From assembly GCA_022241475.1 (NCBI GenBank), contig JAKOMT010000005.1:18115-82114 (forward strand): a DNA stretch of 64,000 bases. The letters run 5' to 3'. The notes below the pieces were generated by a model. The model made no database searches. It was given only the letters and a program-made list of their open reading frames with translations, and had not been told where the DNA came from. This DNA comes from Microvirga sp. (GTDB lineage Bacteria > Pseudomonadota > Alphaproteobacteria > Rhizobiales > Beijerinckiaceae). A program made the position numbers and the translations under genes. Shown in pieces: positions 35,446 to 43,956 of the stretch (positions within the stretch are counted from its first letter, which is position 1; every line of letters starts with the position of its first letter).

Positions 35446-35889
35446 ATGACGGACGTGGATGGGACGGGCGCGGATCAGAAAGTCGGGGAGCTCGAACAGG
35501 CTCTGCGCGCGCGCGGCGTGCGGATCACGCGACAGCGCGCGGCGCTGCTCACGGTTCTCGCCAGCGCCGAGGATCATCCCGACGCCAACGAAGTGCATCG
35601 CCGGGCGCGCGCGATCGACCCGTCCGTGTCGCTGGCGACGGTCTACCGCACGCTGACGCTGCTTCAGGACCAGTCAGTCGTGCAGCGCCACGTCTTCGAG
35701 GGCGCGCCGGCGCGGTTCGAGACGGCCGACGCGCCGCATCACGACCACATCATCGACCTCGATTCGGGCGACGTGATCGAGTTCTGCTCGGATCGGATCG
35801 AGCGGCTACAGGCCGAAATCGCGGCGGAGCACGGCTACGAAGTCGTGCGCCACCGCATGGAGTTGTATTGTCGCAAGAAGAAGCGGTGA
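35446..35889 (+). CDS. mur: Fur-family manganese/iron uptake regulator (Mur-like)
   Basis: This 147-aa protein has a Fur-type winged helix (RITRQRAALLTVLAS; VSLATVYRTLTLL) and the metal-binding HHDHIIDLDSGDVIEF segment. The structural zinc CxxC of E. coli Fur (LDCG) is absent: the position reads LDSG. Loss of this site is usual in alphaproteobacterial Fur/Mur. Its place, divergent from a SitABCD-type operon, supports the manganese regulator Mur, but true iron Fur cannot be excluded. It is followed by the convergent tupA gene, 13 bp away. Confidence 0.87.
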   Translation: MTDVDGTGADQKVGELEQALRARGVRITRQRAALLTVLASAEDHPDANEVHRRARAIDPSVSLATVYRTLTLLQDQSVVQRHVFEGAPARFETADAPHHDHIIDLDSGDVIEFCSDRIERLQAEIAAEHGYEVVRHRMELYCRKKKR

Positions 35890-35902
35890 CAGGGCTCGTC
35901 GA

Positions 35903-36727
35903 TCAGGACGCCGGGTCGTTCGCGTTCGGGAAGAAGAGCTGCTCGCCGTTCAGCTCGTAGCTTGCGATCGCCTCCTGCCCCTCGTCCGAGACGAGCCAGT
36001 CGACGAAGGCCTGCCCGGCGTCGGCCTTCACGCTCGGATGGCGCTCTGGCGAAACGAGGATGACGCCGTACTGGTTGAACAGGCGCTGATCGCCTTCGAC
36101 CACGATTTCGAGCGGGCCGCGATTGGAGAAGCTGATCCAGGTGCCGCGGTCGGTGAGCGTATAAGCCGGAAGCTCCGCCGATGTGTTGAGGGTCGGGCCC
36201 ATGCCGGAGCCGAGTTCACGATACCAGTCGCCGGACGGAGCGACGCCGGCCGCTTCCCAGAGCGCTTTCTCGGCGGTGTGCGTTCCCGAATTGTCGCCGC
36301 GCGACGCGAAATTGGCGCCCGCCTGCGCGATCGTCGCGAATGCCGCCACCGCGTCCTCGCCGCCCTTGATTCCCGCCGGATCGTCGGACGGGCCGACGAT
36401 GACGAAGTCGTTGTACATCACGCCAAAGCGCTCGACGCCGTAGCCCTCGGAGACGAACCGCTCTTCCTGCGAGCGGGCGTGCACGAAGACGACGTCGGCG
36501 TCGCCGCGACGGCCGGTCTCCAGCGCCTGGCCGGTGCCCTGCGACACGACGCGCACCTCGATGCCCGTTTTCTCCTGAAAGATCGGCAGGATATGTCCGA
36601 ACAGGCCGGATTGCTCCGTCGAGGTCGTCGAGGCGACGGTGATGAACTCTTGCGCAACTGCGGGCTGGGCCGCGAAAGCGGCGAGCGCCAGGAACGCCGT
36701 CGTCGCGAATTTCTGTCCGATCCTCAT
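35903..36727 (-). CDS. tupA: Tungstate/molybdate ABC transporter substrate-binding protein TupA
   Basis: This 274-aa periplasmic protein has a signal peptide (MRIGQKFATTAFLALAAFAAQPAVAQ, cleavage near 26-29). The mature start FITVASTTSTEQSGLFGHI carries the TTTS-like oxyanion motif of TupA. Other marks are FASRGDNSGTHTAEKALW and ELGSGMGPTLNTSAE. TupA prefers tungstate over molybdate in known cases. The start at 36727 is the ATG that gives a proper signal peptide. It is the last gene of the minus-strand tupB-tupC-tupA unit. The two molybdenum hydroxylases of this window would need such oxyanion supply. Confidence 0.92.
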   Translation of the reverse strand: MRIGQKFATTAFLALAAFAAQPAVAQEFITVASTTSTEQSGLFGHILPIFQEKTGIEVRVVSQGTGQALETGRRGDADVVFVHARSQEERFVSEGYGVERFGVMYNDFVIVGPSDDPAGIKGGEDAVAAFATIAQAGANFASRGDNSGTHTAEKALWEAAGVAPSGDWYRELGSGMGPTLNTSAELPAYTLTDRGTWISFSNRGPLEIVVEGDQRLFNQYGVILVSPERHPSVKADAGQAFVDWLVSDEGQEAIASYELNGEQLFFPNANDPAS

Positions 36728-36770
36728 GGTCGTTTCCTTTCCCTGTGCGGTGTATGCGCGCCGCGTCGCT

Positions 36771-37496
36771 TCACCAGACCAGTTCACCCGCGACGAAGGC
36801 CTGGGCCTCGCGCGTCGTCGGTCCTTCGAAAAAGGCCAACGCCGGCGTTTGTTCGACGAGGCGTCCGCGGTGAAGGAAGAAAACCTCGTCGGCATGGCGT
36901 CGCGCCTGCCCGAGATCGTGCGTCGTCATCACGATCGTCACGCCCTCGGCGTGGATCGTCTCGATCATGGCTTCGATCGAACGCGTCGCGGCTGGGTCGA
37001 GCGCCGAGGTCGGCTCGTCGAGGAAGAGTAGCTCGGGACGAAGCGACCAGGCCCGCGCGATGGCGAGACGCTGCTGCTCGCCCCCCGACAGGACGCGCGC
37101 CGGACGGCCCGCGAGCGCCGACAGCCCGAAGCGCTCCAGCGCCTCGTCGGCGCGGGCGACGCGCTCCCGCCGCGAAAATCCGGCGAGCGCCAGCGCGTGC
37201 GTGACGTTCGCGAGCGCCGTGCGGCGCAGCATCACGGGGCGCTGGAACACCATCGCATGGCGCTTGCCGGCCCCGGTCGTCGTCGGCGCGCTCCAGGAGA
37301 CGCTTCCCTCCGTGGGGGAGAGAAGCCCGTGGCAAAGCCGCATCAGGAGGCTCTTGCCCGCGCCGTTGGGTCCCATGACGACGACGCGCGAGCCGGCGCG
37401 GATGTCGAAGGACACGTCGTCCAGGAGCCGCGCGCCGCCGATGGCATGGCCTAATCCGCGCACGCGCAGCGGCAGGATGGAGGGCGTTCCGCGCAT
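36771..37496 (-). CDS. tupC: Tungstate/molybdate ABC transporter ATP-binding protein TupC
   Basis: This 241-aa ATPase has Walker A GPNGAGKSL, signature LSGGEQQRLAIARAW, Walker B LLFLDEPTSALDP and H-loop TTHDLGQAR. The length and the Gly-Pro-rich start (MRGTPSILPLRVRGLGH) fit the Tup group. It starts 5 bp after tupB. A longer frame upstream overlaps tupB and is not credible. Confidence 0.92.
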   Translation of the reverse strand: MRGTPSILPLRVRGLGHAIGGARLLDDVSFDIRAGSRVVVMGPNGAGKSLLMRLCHGLLSPTEGSVSWSAPTTTGAGKRHAMVFQRPVMLRRTALANVTHALALAGFSRRERVARADEALERFGLSALAGRPARVLSGGEQQRLAIARAWSLRPELLFLDEPTSALDPAATRSIEAMIETIHAEGVTIVMTTHDLGQARRHADEVFFLHRGRLVEQTPALAFFEGPTTREAQAFVAGELVW

Positions 37497-37501
37497 CGCC
37501 G

Positions 37502-38200
37502 TCACCCCGCCGTCCGCCGGCCGAGCCGGCTCGCGGCGAAGGCTGCGCCGTTGAGCAGGATCGTCAGGCCGATGAGGATGATCCCGAGCGCGAGCGCCAG
37601 CGCGAGATCGCCGCGGCTCGTCTCGAGCGCGATGGCGGTCGTCATGGTGCGGGTGTGGCCCGCGATGTTGCCGCCCACGATCAGAACCGCGCCCACCTCT
37701 GCGATGGCGCGGCCGAGGCCCGCCAGCAGCACCGTGGTCAGCGCGAAGCGCGCGTCGAAGAGGAGCGTCGGCACGGCGCGCAGCCGCGAGGAGCCGAGCG
37801 AGCGCAGCTGCTCTTCGTACTCGCCCCAGAGATCCTCGATCACCTGACGAGTCAGCGATATCACGATCGGCAGAATCAGCGTGGTCTGCGCCATGATCAT
37901 GGCGGTTGGCGTGAACAGGAGGCCGAGCGCGCCGAGCGGACCTGAACGCGACAGCATGAGATAGACGACGAGCCCCGCGACGACGGGCGGCAGACCCATC
38001 AGCGCGTTCACGACGACGATCACCGCCGAACGCCCCGGAAACCTGGCCAGTGCGAGGCACGCCCCGAGCGGCAGTCCGATGAGCGCGGCGAGGGCGACGG
38101 CGCTGAGCGTCACCCTCAGCGACAGCCCGACGATCTGCGCCAAAACCGCGTCGAACGTGGCCAGCAGGTGAAACGCTGTCGCGAAGGGACCGGCCTCCAT
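37502..38200 (-). CDS. tupB: Tungstate/molybdate ABC transporter permease TupB
   Basis: This 232-aa single-type permease has five or six hydrophobic segments and the EAA-like loop EEQLRSLGSSRLRAVPTLLFDAR. ALIGLPLGACLALARFPGRSAVIVVVNALMGLPPVVAGLVVY is typical of the TupB family. The ATG at 38200 (MEAGPFATAFHLL) is preferred; a longer frame to 38281 reads into the operator region. It is the first gene of the tup operon and is divergent from the regulator. Confidence 0.92.
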   Translation of the reverse strand: MEAGPFATAFHLLATFDAVLAQIVGLSLRVTLSAVALAALIGLPLGACLALARFPGRSAVIVVVNALMGLPPVVAGLVVYLMLSRSGPLGALGLLFTPTAMIMAQTTLILPIVISLTRQVIEDLWGEYEEQLRSLGSSRLRAVPTLLFDARFALTTVLLAGLGRAIAEVGAVLIVGGNIAGHTRTMTTAIALETSRGDLALALALGIILIGLTILLNGAAFAASRLGRRTAG

Positions 38201-38238
38201 GGAAATCCTTCTGAAAAGAATAGATAGTGGAGGTAAAT

Positions 38239-38270
38239 ATGGACATAACATCCATGAACGGCAATCATGG
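38239..38270. promoter_or_regulatory. Overlapping inverted repeats between tupB and its divergent regulator
   Basis: Two overlapping dyads share a half-site: ATGGA-N7-TCCAT (38239-38255) and CCATGA-N7-TCATGG (38252-38270). Arms recur at about one turn and a half of helix. The site lies 39-70 bp upstream of tupB and just before the regulator start, so it can control both. Which protein binds is inferred. Confidence 0.6.
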
Positions 38271-38279
38271 AAAAATTGC

Positions 38280-39179
38280 ATGAAAACGGGAGATTACGCA
38301 GTGGACTTGATGACGACTGGCGAGGTCGCCGAATATCTCCGGCTCAAGGAGCGGACCGTCTACGAGATGGCCGGCAAGCGTCAGCTCCCCTGCACGCGCG
38401 CCACGGGCAAGTTGCTCTTCTCCCGCAGGCTGATCGAGCGCTGGGTCGAGGCTCATACGGAGGCTCCCACCGGCTACGATTCCGCGCCGCCGCCGATCTA
38501 CGCAGGATCGAGCGACCCCCTGCTCGAATGGGCCTTGCGCGAATCGGGCTCCGGCCTGGCCACCCTCACCGCCGGGAGCGCGGAGGGCGTCGAGCGGCTG
38601 GCGCGCGGGGAGGCTACGCTGGCCGGAACACATATCTTCGATCCCGCCACGAGCAGCTATAACGCCACCGCCATCCGCCGCCGGCTGCCATTTCCGGACA
38701 TCGTCGCTATTCGGTTTGCGGTGCGCCGCGTCGGACTGATCGTCCCGAGAGGCAATCCGCTCGGGCTCGCCTCCTTCGACGATTGCGTGGCGCGTCGCCC
38801 GCGTTTCGTCATGCGGCCGGGATCGACGGGGACCCGGCAGCTTCTCGACGCGTTGCTCGAGGAGCGCGCACTATCCATTGACGCGCTCGACATCGTCGCG
38901 CACGAGGCGCAGACGCAGGACGATCTCGCCGTCACGATCGCCGAAGGCGGCGCCGATTGCGGTCTCGGCGTCGCGGCCGCCGCGCGGCATTCCGGGCTCG
39001 ACTTCATCCCGATCGGAATCGACGAGGAATTCGACCTCGTCATGCGCCGGCGCGACTATTTCGAGCCGCCGGTCCAGAAGATCCTCGCCTTCGGCCGCGA
39101 CCACGCCTTCGCGCGCCGGGCCGAGACGCTCGGCGGCTACGACGTCTCGACGTTCGGGATCGTCACCTACAACGCCTGA
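38280..39179 (+). CDS. Transcriptional regulator: excisionase-type HTH fused to periplasmic-binding-like domain
   Basis: This 299-aa protein has an N-terminal excisionase/MerR-like HTH (MTTGEVAEYLRLKERTVYEMAGKRQLPCTR, residues 11-40), a linker, and a PBP-like ligand domain (about 80-295) with GSTGTRQLLDALLEE and ADCGLGVAAAARHSGLDFIPI. Such one-component regulators with a molybdate/tungstate-binding-protein-like domain are commonly divergent from mod or tup genes. The domain probably senses oxyanion or molybdopterin state. The start is the ATG at 38280; an internal ATG at 38310 is possible. No signal peptide, so it is cytoplasmic. Confidence 0.85.
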   Translation: MKTGDYAVDLMTTGEVAEYLRLKERTVYEMAGKRQLPCTRATGKLLFSRRLIERWVEAHTEAPTGYDSAPPPIYAGSSDPLLEWALRESGSGLATLTAGSAEGVERLARGEATLAGTHIFDPATSSYNATAIRRRLPFPDIVAIRFAVRRVGLIVPRGNPLGLASFDDCVARRPRFVMRPGSTGTRQLLDALLEERALSIDALDIVAHEAQTQDDLAVTIAEGGADCGLGVAAAARHSGLDFIPIGIDEEFDLVMRRRDYFEPPVQKILAFGRDHAFARRAETLGGYDVSTFGIVTYNA

Positions 39180-39277
39180 GCCTCGCGCGATCCACATGCG
39201 CGGCCAGCGCGCCCGATGCGCGCCACCCCGCGCTCGCCTATAGTGAGCGCCCGATTCTCCGCAGCCTCCGACGGTCC

Positions 39278-41125
39278 ATGCCCGCGATCCGCCGCCTCGA
39301 CCCGATCCTGATCGACCGCATCGCCGCCGGCGAAGTGGTGGAGCGGCCGGCTGCGGCCGTGAAGGAGCTCGTCGAGAACGCCATCGACGCGGGCGCGCAT
39401 GCGATTTCGGTCGAGATCGAGGGGGGAGGGCGCCGGCTGATCCGGGTGGTCGACGACGGGATCGGCATGGGCGAGGACGATCTGACGCTCGCGGTCGAGC
39501 GCCACGCCACCTCGAAACTCCCCGACGGCGATCTCACCGACATCCGCACCCTCGGCTTTCGCGGCGAGGCTTTGCCCTCCATCGCGGCGGTGAGCCGGCT
39601 GTCGATCGTGACGCGGACCGAGGGCGCCGAAACGGGGCTTTCGCTGTTGGTCGAGGCGGGCCTGAAGCGCGCGATCCGTCCCGCGCCGGCGGCGAAGGGG
39701 ACGCGCATCGAGGTGACGGATCTGTTCGCCGCGACGCCGGCGCGGCTGAAATTTCTCAAGACCGATCGGGCCGAGGCGCAGGCCGTCGCCGAGATCATCC
39801 GTCGTCTGGCCGTCGCGCATCCGCAGATCCGCTTCTCGCTCTCGGGCGAGCACGTTACGGATTTCTCCTGGCCCGCCGAGGAGCCGGGCGAGGCGGGGCT
39901 CGCGCGACGGCTCGCCCGGGCGCTCGGGGCGGATTTCGCGGAGAACGCCGTCGCCATCGACGCGTCGCGCGAGGGTTTCGCCCTGTCCGGGCTCGTGGGT
40001 CTGCCGACCTATCATCGCGGCGTTGGCGCGCATATCCACTTCGTCGTCAACGGACGGCCCGTGCGCGACAAACTTCTCCTCTCGGCCGTGCGCGGCGGCT
40101 ACGCCGACGTGATGGCCTCGGACCGTCATCCCGTGCTGGCTCTCTTCATCGCCTGCGATCCGGCGATCGTCGACGTGAACGTGCATCCGGCCAAGACCGA
40201 GGTCCGCTTCCGCGAATCCGGACTGGTGCGCGCCCTCGTCGTCTCCGCGATCCGCGACGCGCTCGCCCGCGCCGGCCACCGCGCCGCGACGACGGGCGGG
40301 GACGGCGTCATCGCGGCCTTGCGTCCGAACGGCGGGAGCTACGGGCAGGGCTACGGCTATCGCGGCGGCTATCGGCCCGCCCCGGCCCCGGCGGTTCCGT
40401 TCTCCGACAGCTGGCAGGCGCCGGACGGCTGGGCGCCCACGCCCGCTACGGGTTTCGCGGAAACCGCGCAGGCGGCGTTCTCTGTCGTCGCGCCCTCGGC
40501 CGACGCGCGCGGCGACGCCTCGGCGCCCGATCCCGACCGGCTCGACCATCCGCTCGGCGCGGCGCGGGCGCAATTGCACGAAACCTACATCGTGGCCCAG
40601 ACCCGCGACGGGCTCGTGATCGTCGACCAGCATGCGGCGCATGAGCGCCTCGTCTACGAGCGGCTCAAGCGCGAGCGCGCGGAGACGGGCGTCGCGCGCC
40701 AGATGCTGCTCATCCCCGAGATCGTCGAACTCGATACGCTCGACGTCGCCCGCCTCGTCGAGGCGGCGCCGGCTCTGGAGGAACTCGGCCTCGCCATCGA
40801 GCCCTTCGGCCCCGGCGCGGTCGCCGTGCGCGAGGTTCCGTCCGCGCTGGCGGGGGCCGACATGCGCGCGCTCGTGCGAGACGTCGCCGACGCTCTCGGT
40901 GAGACCGGCGAGGCCGCGCCTCTCGCGCGCCGCCTCGACGCCGCGCTCTCGCGCATGTCCTGCCACGGCTCGATCCGCGCCGGACGGCGCCTGCGCCCGC
41001 AGGAGATGGACGCGCTCCTGCGCGAAATGGAGGCTACCCCGCTCTCCGGCCAATGCAACCACGGCCGCCCGACCTACGTCGAACTGAAGCTCTCGGACGT
41101 CGAGAAGCTGTTCGGGCGGCGCTGA
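39278..41125 (+). CDS. mutL: DNA mismatch repair protein MutL
   Basis: This 615-aa protein has the GHKL ATPase domain at the N-terminus: IAAGEVVERPAAAVKELVENAIDAGA, DDGIGM, and GFRGEAL near residue 100. The C-terminal domain has the DQHAAHERLVYE endonuclease motif (D450), SGQCNHGRPT (CPN-like) and FGRR at the end. The full DQHA(X)2E(X)4E motif predicts a MutL with nicking activity, as expected in species without MutH. The middle linker (about 340-420) is Gly/Pro/Tyr-rich. ATG 39278 is used; a longer frame upstream overlaps the regulator. It converges on the LysE gene with a 4-bp gap. Confidence 0.95.
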   Translation: MPAIRRLDPILIDRIAAGEVVERPAAAVKELVENAIDAGAHAISVEIEGGGRRLIRVVDDGIGMGEDDLTLAVERHATSKLPDGDLTDIRTLGFRGEALPSIAAVSRLSIVTRTEGAETGLSLLVEAGLKRAIRPAPAAKGTRIEVTDLFAATPARLKFLKTDRAEAQAVAEIIRRLAVAHPQIRFSLSGEHVTDFSWPAEEPGEAGLARRLARALGADFAENAVAIDASREGFALSGLVGLPTYHRGVGAHIHFVVNGRPVRDKLLLSAVRGGYADVMASDRHPVLALFIACDPAIVDVNVHPAKTEVRFRESGLVRALVVSAIRDALARAGHRAATTGGDGVIAALRPNGGSYGQGYGYRGGYRPAPAPAVPFSDSWQAPDGWAPTPATGFAETAQAAFSVVAPSADARGDASAPDPDRLDHPLGAARAQLHETYIVAQTRDGLVIVDQHAAHERLVYERLKRERAETGVARQMLLIPEIVELDTLDVARLVEAAPALEELGLAIEPFGPGAVAVREVPSALAGADMRALVRDVADALGETGEAAPLARRLDAALSRMSCHGSIRAGRRLRPQEMDALLREMEATPLSGQCNHGRPTYVELKLSDVEKLFGRR

Positions 41126-41129
41126 GCGC

Positions 41130-41753
41130 CTATCCCGCCCGGCTCCACAACACCGGGACGATGGACGCGACGAGGAGCGCGGCGAGGGTCCAGTTGAAGA
41201 TCCGCATCTTGAGCGGCGTGTCGAGGAAGCGAGCGATCAGCTGGCCGAGGGAGGCCCAGGTGATGCTCGAGGCGAAGCCGACGATGCAGAAGGCGGCGGC
41301 GAACACCGCGAGTTCGACGGCGAACCCATCCTGCGTCGTGTACGCCGCGACTGCGCCCGTCGCGATCACCCAGGCCTTGGGGTTGACCCACTGGAACAGC
41401 GCCGCCTCGACGAAGCCGATGGGACGCCCGACCGCCGACCCCTCGACGCTTCCCGGATCGCCGCGCAGGCTCGGACCGATCAGCGTCCAGGCGAGCCAGA
41501 GCATGTAGAGCCCGCCCACAATCGCGAGCACGTCGTGGAGGACTGGAATAGCCAGAAACACCCCGCCGAGCGCCACGCCGACGGCGACGATCATCAGCGG
41601 GAAGCCGAGCGCGACGCCCGCGATATGCGCCCAGGTCCGCCCGAGCCCGAACTTCGCGCCCGAGGTCACGAGCATGAAGTTGTTGGGGCCTGGCGAAAAT
41701 GACGCCGAAATCGCAAACAGGAACGCCGCGATCACGAGGGTTTGCGTCTCCAT
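41130..41753 (-). CDS. LysE-family amino-acid exporter
   Basis: This 207-aa polytopic membrane protein starts with METQTLVIAAFLFAISASFSPGPNNFMLVTSGAKFG, the signature of the LysE/RhtB exporter family, and has about six hydrophobic segments. Substrates in the family are amino acids or their derivatives. The start at 41753 matches the family; 30 codons upstream are unlikely. It lies 144 bp downstream of a BacA-like operon on the same strand. The shared strand raises the possibility that it exports the operon's product, though the gap may hold its own promoter. Confidence 0.9.
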   Translation of the reverse strand: METQTLVIAAFLFAISASFSPGPNNFMLVTSGAKFGLGRTWAHIAGVALGFPLMIVAVGVALGGVFLAIPVLHDVLAIVGGLYMLWLAWTLIGPSLRGDPGSVEGSAVGRPIGFVEAALFQWVNPKAWVIATGAVAAYTTQDGFAVELAVFAAAFCIVGFASSITWASLGQLIARFLDTPLKMRIFNWTLAALLVASIVPVLWSRAG

Positions 41754-41897
41754 GGGCGACGATCTTCCGAAACAGGGCGGGATAGGCGACCGCGAGGGCG
41801 AGCGGCCGGATGCGCATGATAGCCGGAGGGGGGCGCGCCGCAATCCGTCGCTTTTGACGGGGTCGCGCGCCTTTTTAGGAGGCGAGCAGCACGTCCG

Positions 41898-43166
41898 TCA
41901 CGCCGGGACCGGCGCCTGAGCCCCCAGCGCCCGCCCGTCGAAACGGAAGGCGATCGTCGGCGCGCGCCCGATCCGCCCGGCGAACGGCGAGCGCGCGAGG
42001 ATGGCCGGCGCGTCGAAGCGCGCGCCCTCGATCGTGCTCTCGGGCAGGTGTTCGCGCACCAGCGCCTTCGCTGCGGCGATATAGGCGTCGTCGTCGAGCG
42101 CCTCGATCGTCTCGACGCGGCGGATGAACTCCGCCGCCGCCTCGTCGAGCGCGTCGAAATCGAGCGAGAGCCGCCCGCCGACGAGCCGTAGCGCGCCGCG
42201 ATCGTGCAGGAACGAAGCGAGGAGGAGCCCGGTTCCGGCGTCGAAATTGCGCGCCCAGTCGGCTTCGGTCGGGTAGCGGAACATGCGGTCGAAGACGATG
42301 AACTCGGCCACCATGTCGGCGCAGGGAACGTCCCCCGCCCGGCAGTTGAGATAGCTCGCGAGATCGACCTTCAGCTCCTCCAGAAGTCCTGTGAACCATC
42401 GCGTCTTGGTGGCGATATGCTCGTCGAAGGGACGGGCGCCCCGATGGTGATGGTAATCGTGCAGATAGCCCCAGACGCAGCGCGCCTCGTAATAGCGCCG
42501 CCGGTCCGTGGTTCGAGACGCCGTGAGCTGCGCGGGGTCGCCGACGGCGTCCCAGCTCGGGATGGTGAGCCCGTGGAAGATGTCCTGGAACTTGTTGAAG
42601 AAGAACACCGCATAGGCTTGCGCCGAGGGCGTGTCGGGCGCGGCGATGTTCTCGGGGAAAAACACGATGTTGTTGCCGCGCGCCAGCCCCTCCGTCCCCG
42701 CGAGCAGATGCGAGGACTGGCAGATGTTCTTGGGATGCGGGTAGCGCGCGTACATCGCCCGGTAGGGCGCGTCCTGCGGCTCGTCGCGCAGGGCGAGAAA
42801 GGTCTCGAAGCGCCAGCCTGCGCGTCCGCCATTGGCGAGCCGCAGCGGCCCGAAGAAAAAGAACGGTGCGCCGTCCTCGGGCGCGCGCAACGCATCGCGC
42901 GAGCGCGAGAAATCCGGCTTCGCGTCCGCTCCCGCCGCGAGCCAGCCGTCGATGTCGGCGAGGATCGCGGCGCCGTAATCGTCAGCGCCGAAGCGGCTTG
43001 CGACCTGCGCGGCGAGGCGTCCCGCAAGAGCGGCCGCCTTGCGCGCCGGGGCGCCGTCGATCAGCCCGCCCGACATGGTCTGAGTCTGCGCGAGAAGGCT
43101 CGTCGCCGCGATCAGATCCGCGATCTGCGGATCGCTGGCGACGTGGCCGGCGCCATCGCCGTTCAT
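41898..43166 (-). CDS. Unrecognised 422-aa protein with HDYHHH motif
   Basis: I cannot name this family with confidence; it may belong to DUF6421. It is soluble, with no signal peptide. The most striking part is WGYLHDYHHHRGARPFDEH (about residues 230-250), followed 20 residues later by GLLEELKVDLASYLNCR. The order His-Asp-Tyr-His-His-His ... Glu-Glu ... Asp looks like a metal site. Other stretches are YPHPKNICQSSHLLAG, NIVFFPENIAA and FFNKFQDIFHGLT. Its start overlaps the stop of the BacA-like gene by ATGA, so the two are coupled and probably act in one pathway. An oxygenase- or hydrolase-like metalloenzyme is a guess. Confidence 0.72.
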   Translation of the reverse strand: MNGDGAGHVASDPQIADLIAATSLLAQTQTMSGGLIDGAPARKAAALAGRLAAQVASRFGADDYGAAILADIDGWLAAGADAKPDFSRSRDALRAPEDGAPFFFFGPLRLANGGRAGWRFETFLALRDEPQDAPYRAMYARYPHPKNICQSSHLLAGTEGLARGNNIVFFPENIAAPDTPSAQAYAVFFFNKFQDIFHGLTIPSWDAVGDPAQLTASRTTDRRRYYEARCVWGYLHDYHHHRGARPFDEHIATKTRWFTGLLEELKVDLASYLNCRAGDVPCADMVAEFIVFDRMFRYPTEADWARNFDAGTGLLLASFLHDRGALRLVGGRLSLDFDALDEAAAEFIRRVETIEALDDDAYIAAAKALVREHLPESTIEGARFDAPAILARSPFAGRIGRAPTIAFRFDGRALGAQAPVPA

Positions 43167-43711
43167 GCCGCGAGCCTCGCGATGGCGTGCGCCGCGTGGA
43201 TCGTGAAGCCCATCGGCACGGGGCCGTTGTCCTTGAGCGTGACGAGGCCCTCTTTCCGGGCGGCGGCGGAGGTCGTGATGCAGGCGTCGAACCGCCCGAG
43301 CGCGCAGAGCCGCGCGGCCTCGGCGTTGCTCGTCACGAGCGTCGCCTCGGCGCCGGCCGGCACGAGCGCGCGCGGGGCTGGATGCGTCGCCACCGTGCGG
43401 ATCACGACGTCGGGATCGCGCGCCGCTAGGATCATCGGGAACGTCGGGAAAATGAACTGATCGGCGAGGACGAGCCTGTCGAGATACGGGAAGACGAGGT
43501 TGTGCAGGTCGGGATAGACCACGCAGCCGAGCAGCACGGCGGCGTCGTCGCCCAGCACGTCCTGCATGCCGCGCTCGAGCGTCTCGTGGAGAACCACGTC
43601 GGCGTCGAGGCCGTTTTGCGCGATGTAATGGCGCGCAGCCGCCTCGCAGTTCGTTCCGGTGGGGCCGAGCGTGTGAATGGCGCGGATGGACGAATGATCG
43701 AGATTGACCAT
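43163..43711 (-). CDS. BacA-like prephenate decarboxylase homologue
   Basis: This 182-aa protein resembles BacA of bacilysin synthesis, a prephenate dehydratase-fold enzyme that decarboxylates prephenate without aromatising it. Shared features are IHTLGPTGTNCEAAARHYI at the N-terminus, VVLHETLERGMQDVL, VATHPAPRALV, the NAEAARLCALGRFDACITTSAAARKEGL block and the ending GPVPMGF. It lacks the ACT domain of the true PheA encoded at 29631-30491. The start at 43711 begins the alignable region. It is first in a coupled two-gene operon with an AT-rich upstream region. The assignment is by remembered motif likeness; activity is not proven. Confidence 0.72.
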   Translation of the reverse strand: MVNLDHSSIRAIHTLGPTGTNCEAAARHYIAQNGLDADVVLHETLERGMQDVLGDDAAVLLGCVVYPDLHNLVFPYLDRLVLADQFIFPTFPMILAARDPDVVIRTVATHPAPRALVPAGAEATLVTSNAEAARLCALGRFDACITTSAAARKEGLVTLKDNGPVPMGFTIHAAHAIARLAA

Positions 43712-43956
43712 CGATAGCTCCTCATCAAGGGGGCGTCGCCGGTTGTCGCCGGCCCACCTTTGATAGAGCGAGAGCCGAGTAAATGCAATTATAAGATGTA
43801 TTAACATGGGTATACGATTATTGATTAACGGCGCCGCGCCGAACGGAATTCGCCAGCCGCCGTTCGCCCCCCGGGTTTAACTGCGAGCCGGAGCGACTAT
43901 CTAGAGTCGAGAAGCGACGCCGATTCCCCCGCGTCGTACGATTGGGACGGATCCGA
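43712..43956. promoter_or_regulatory. Divergent promoter region between BacA-like operon and selO
   Basis: The region holds no gene. Around 43780-43830 it is clearly AT-richer than its surroundings (TTATAAGATG, TTAACATGGG, TTGATTAACGG). No full CtrA box is present; the two TTAA motifs are not at N7 spacing. It should carry promoters for both flanking units, but none can be fixed by eye. Confidence 0.45.

Noticed and set aside
43790..43835. CtrA box upstream of the BacA-like operon
   Set aside because: Two TTAA words occur but not at N7 spacing with each other or with a close variant.
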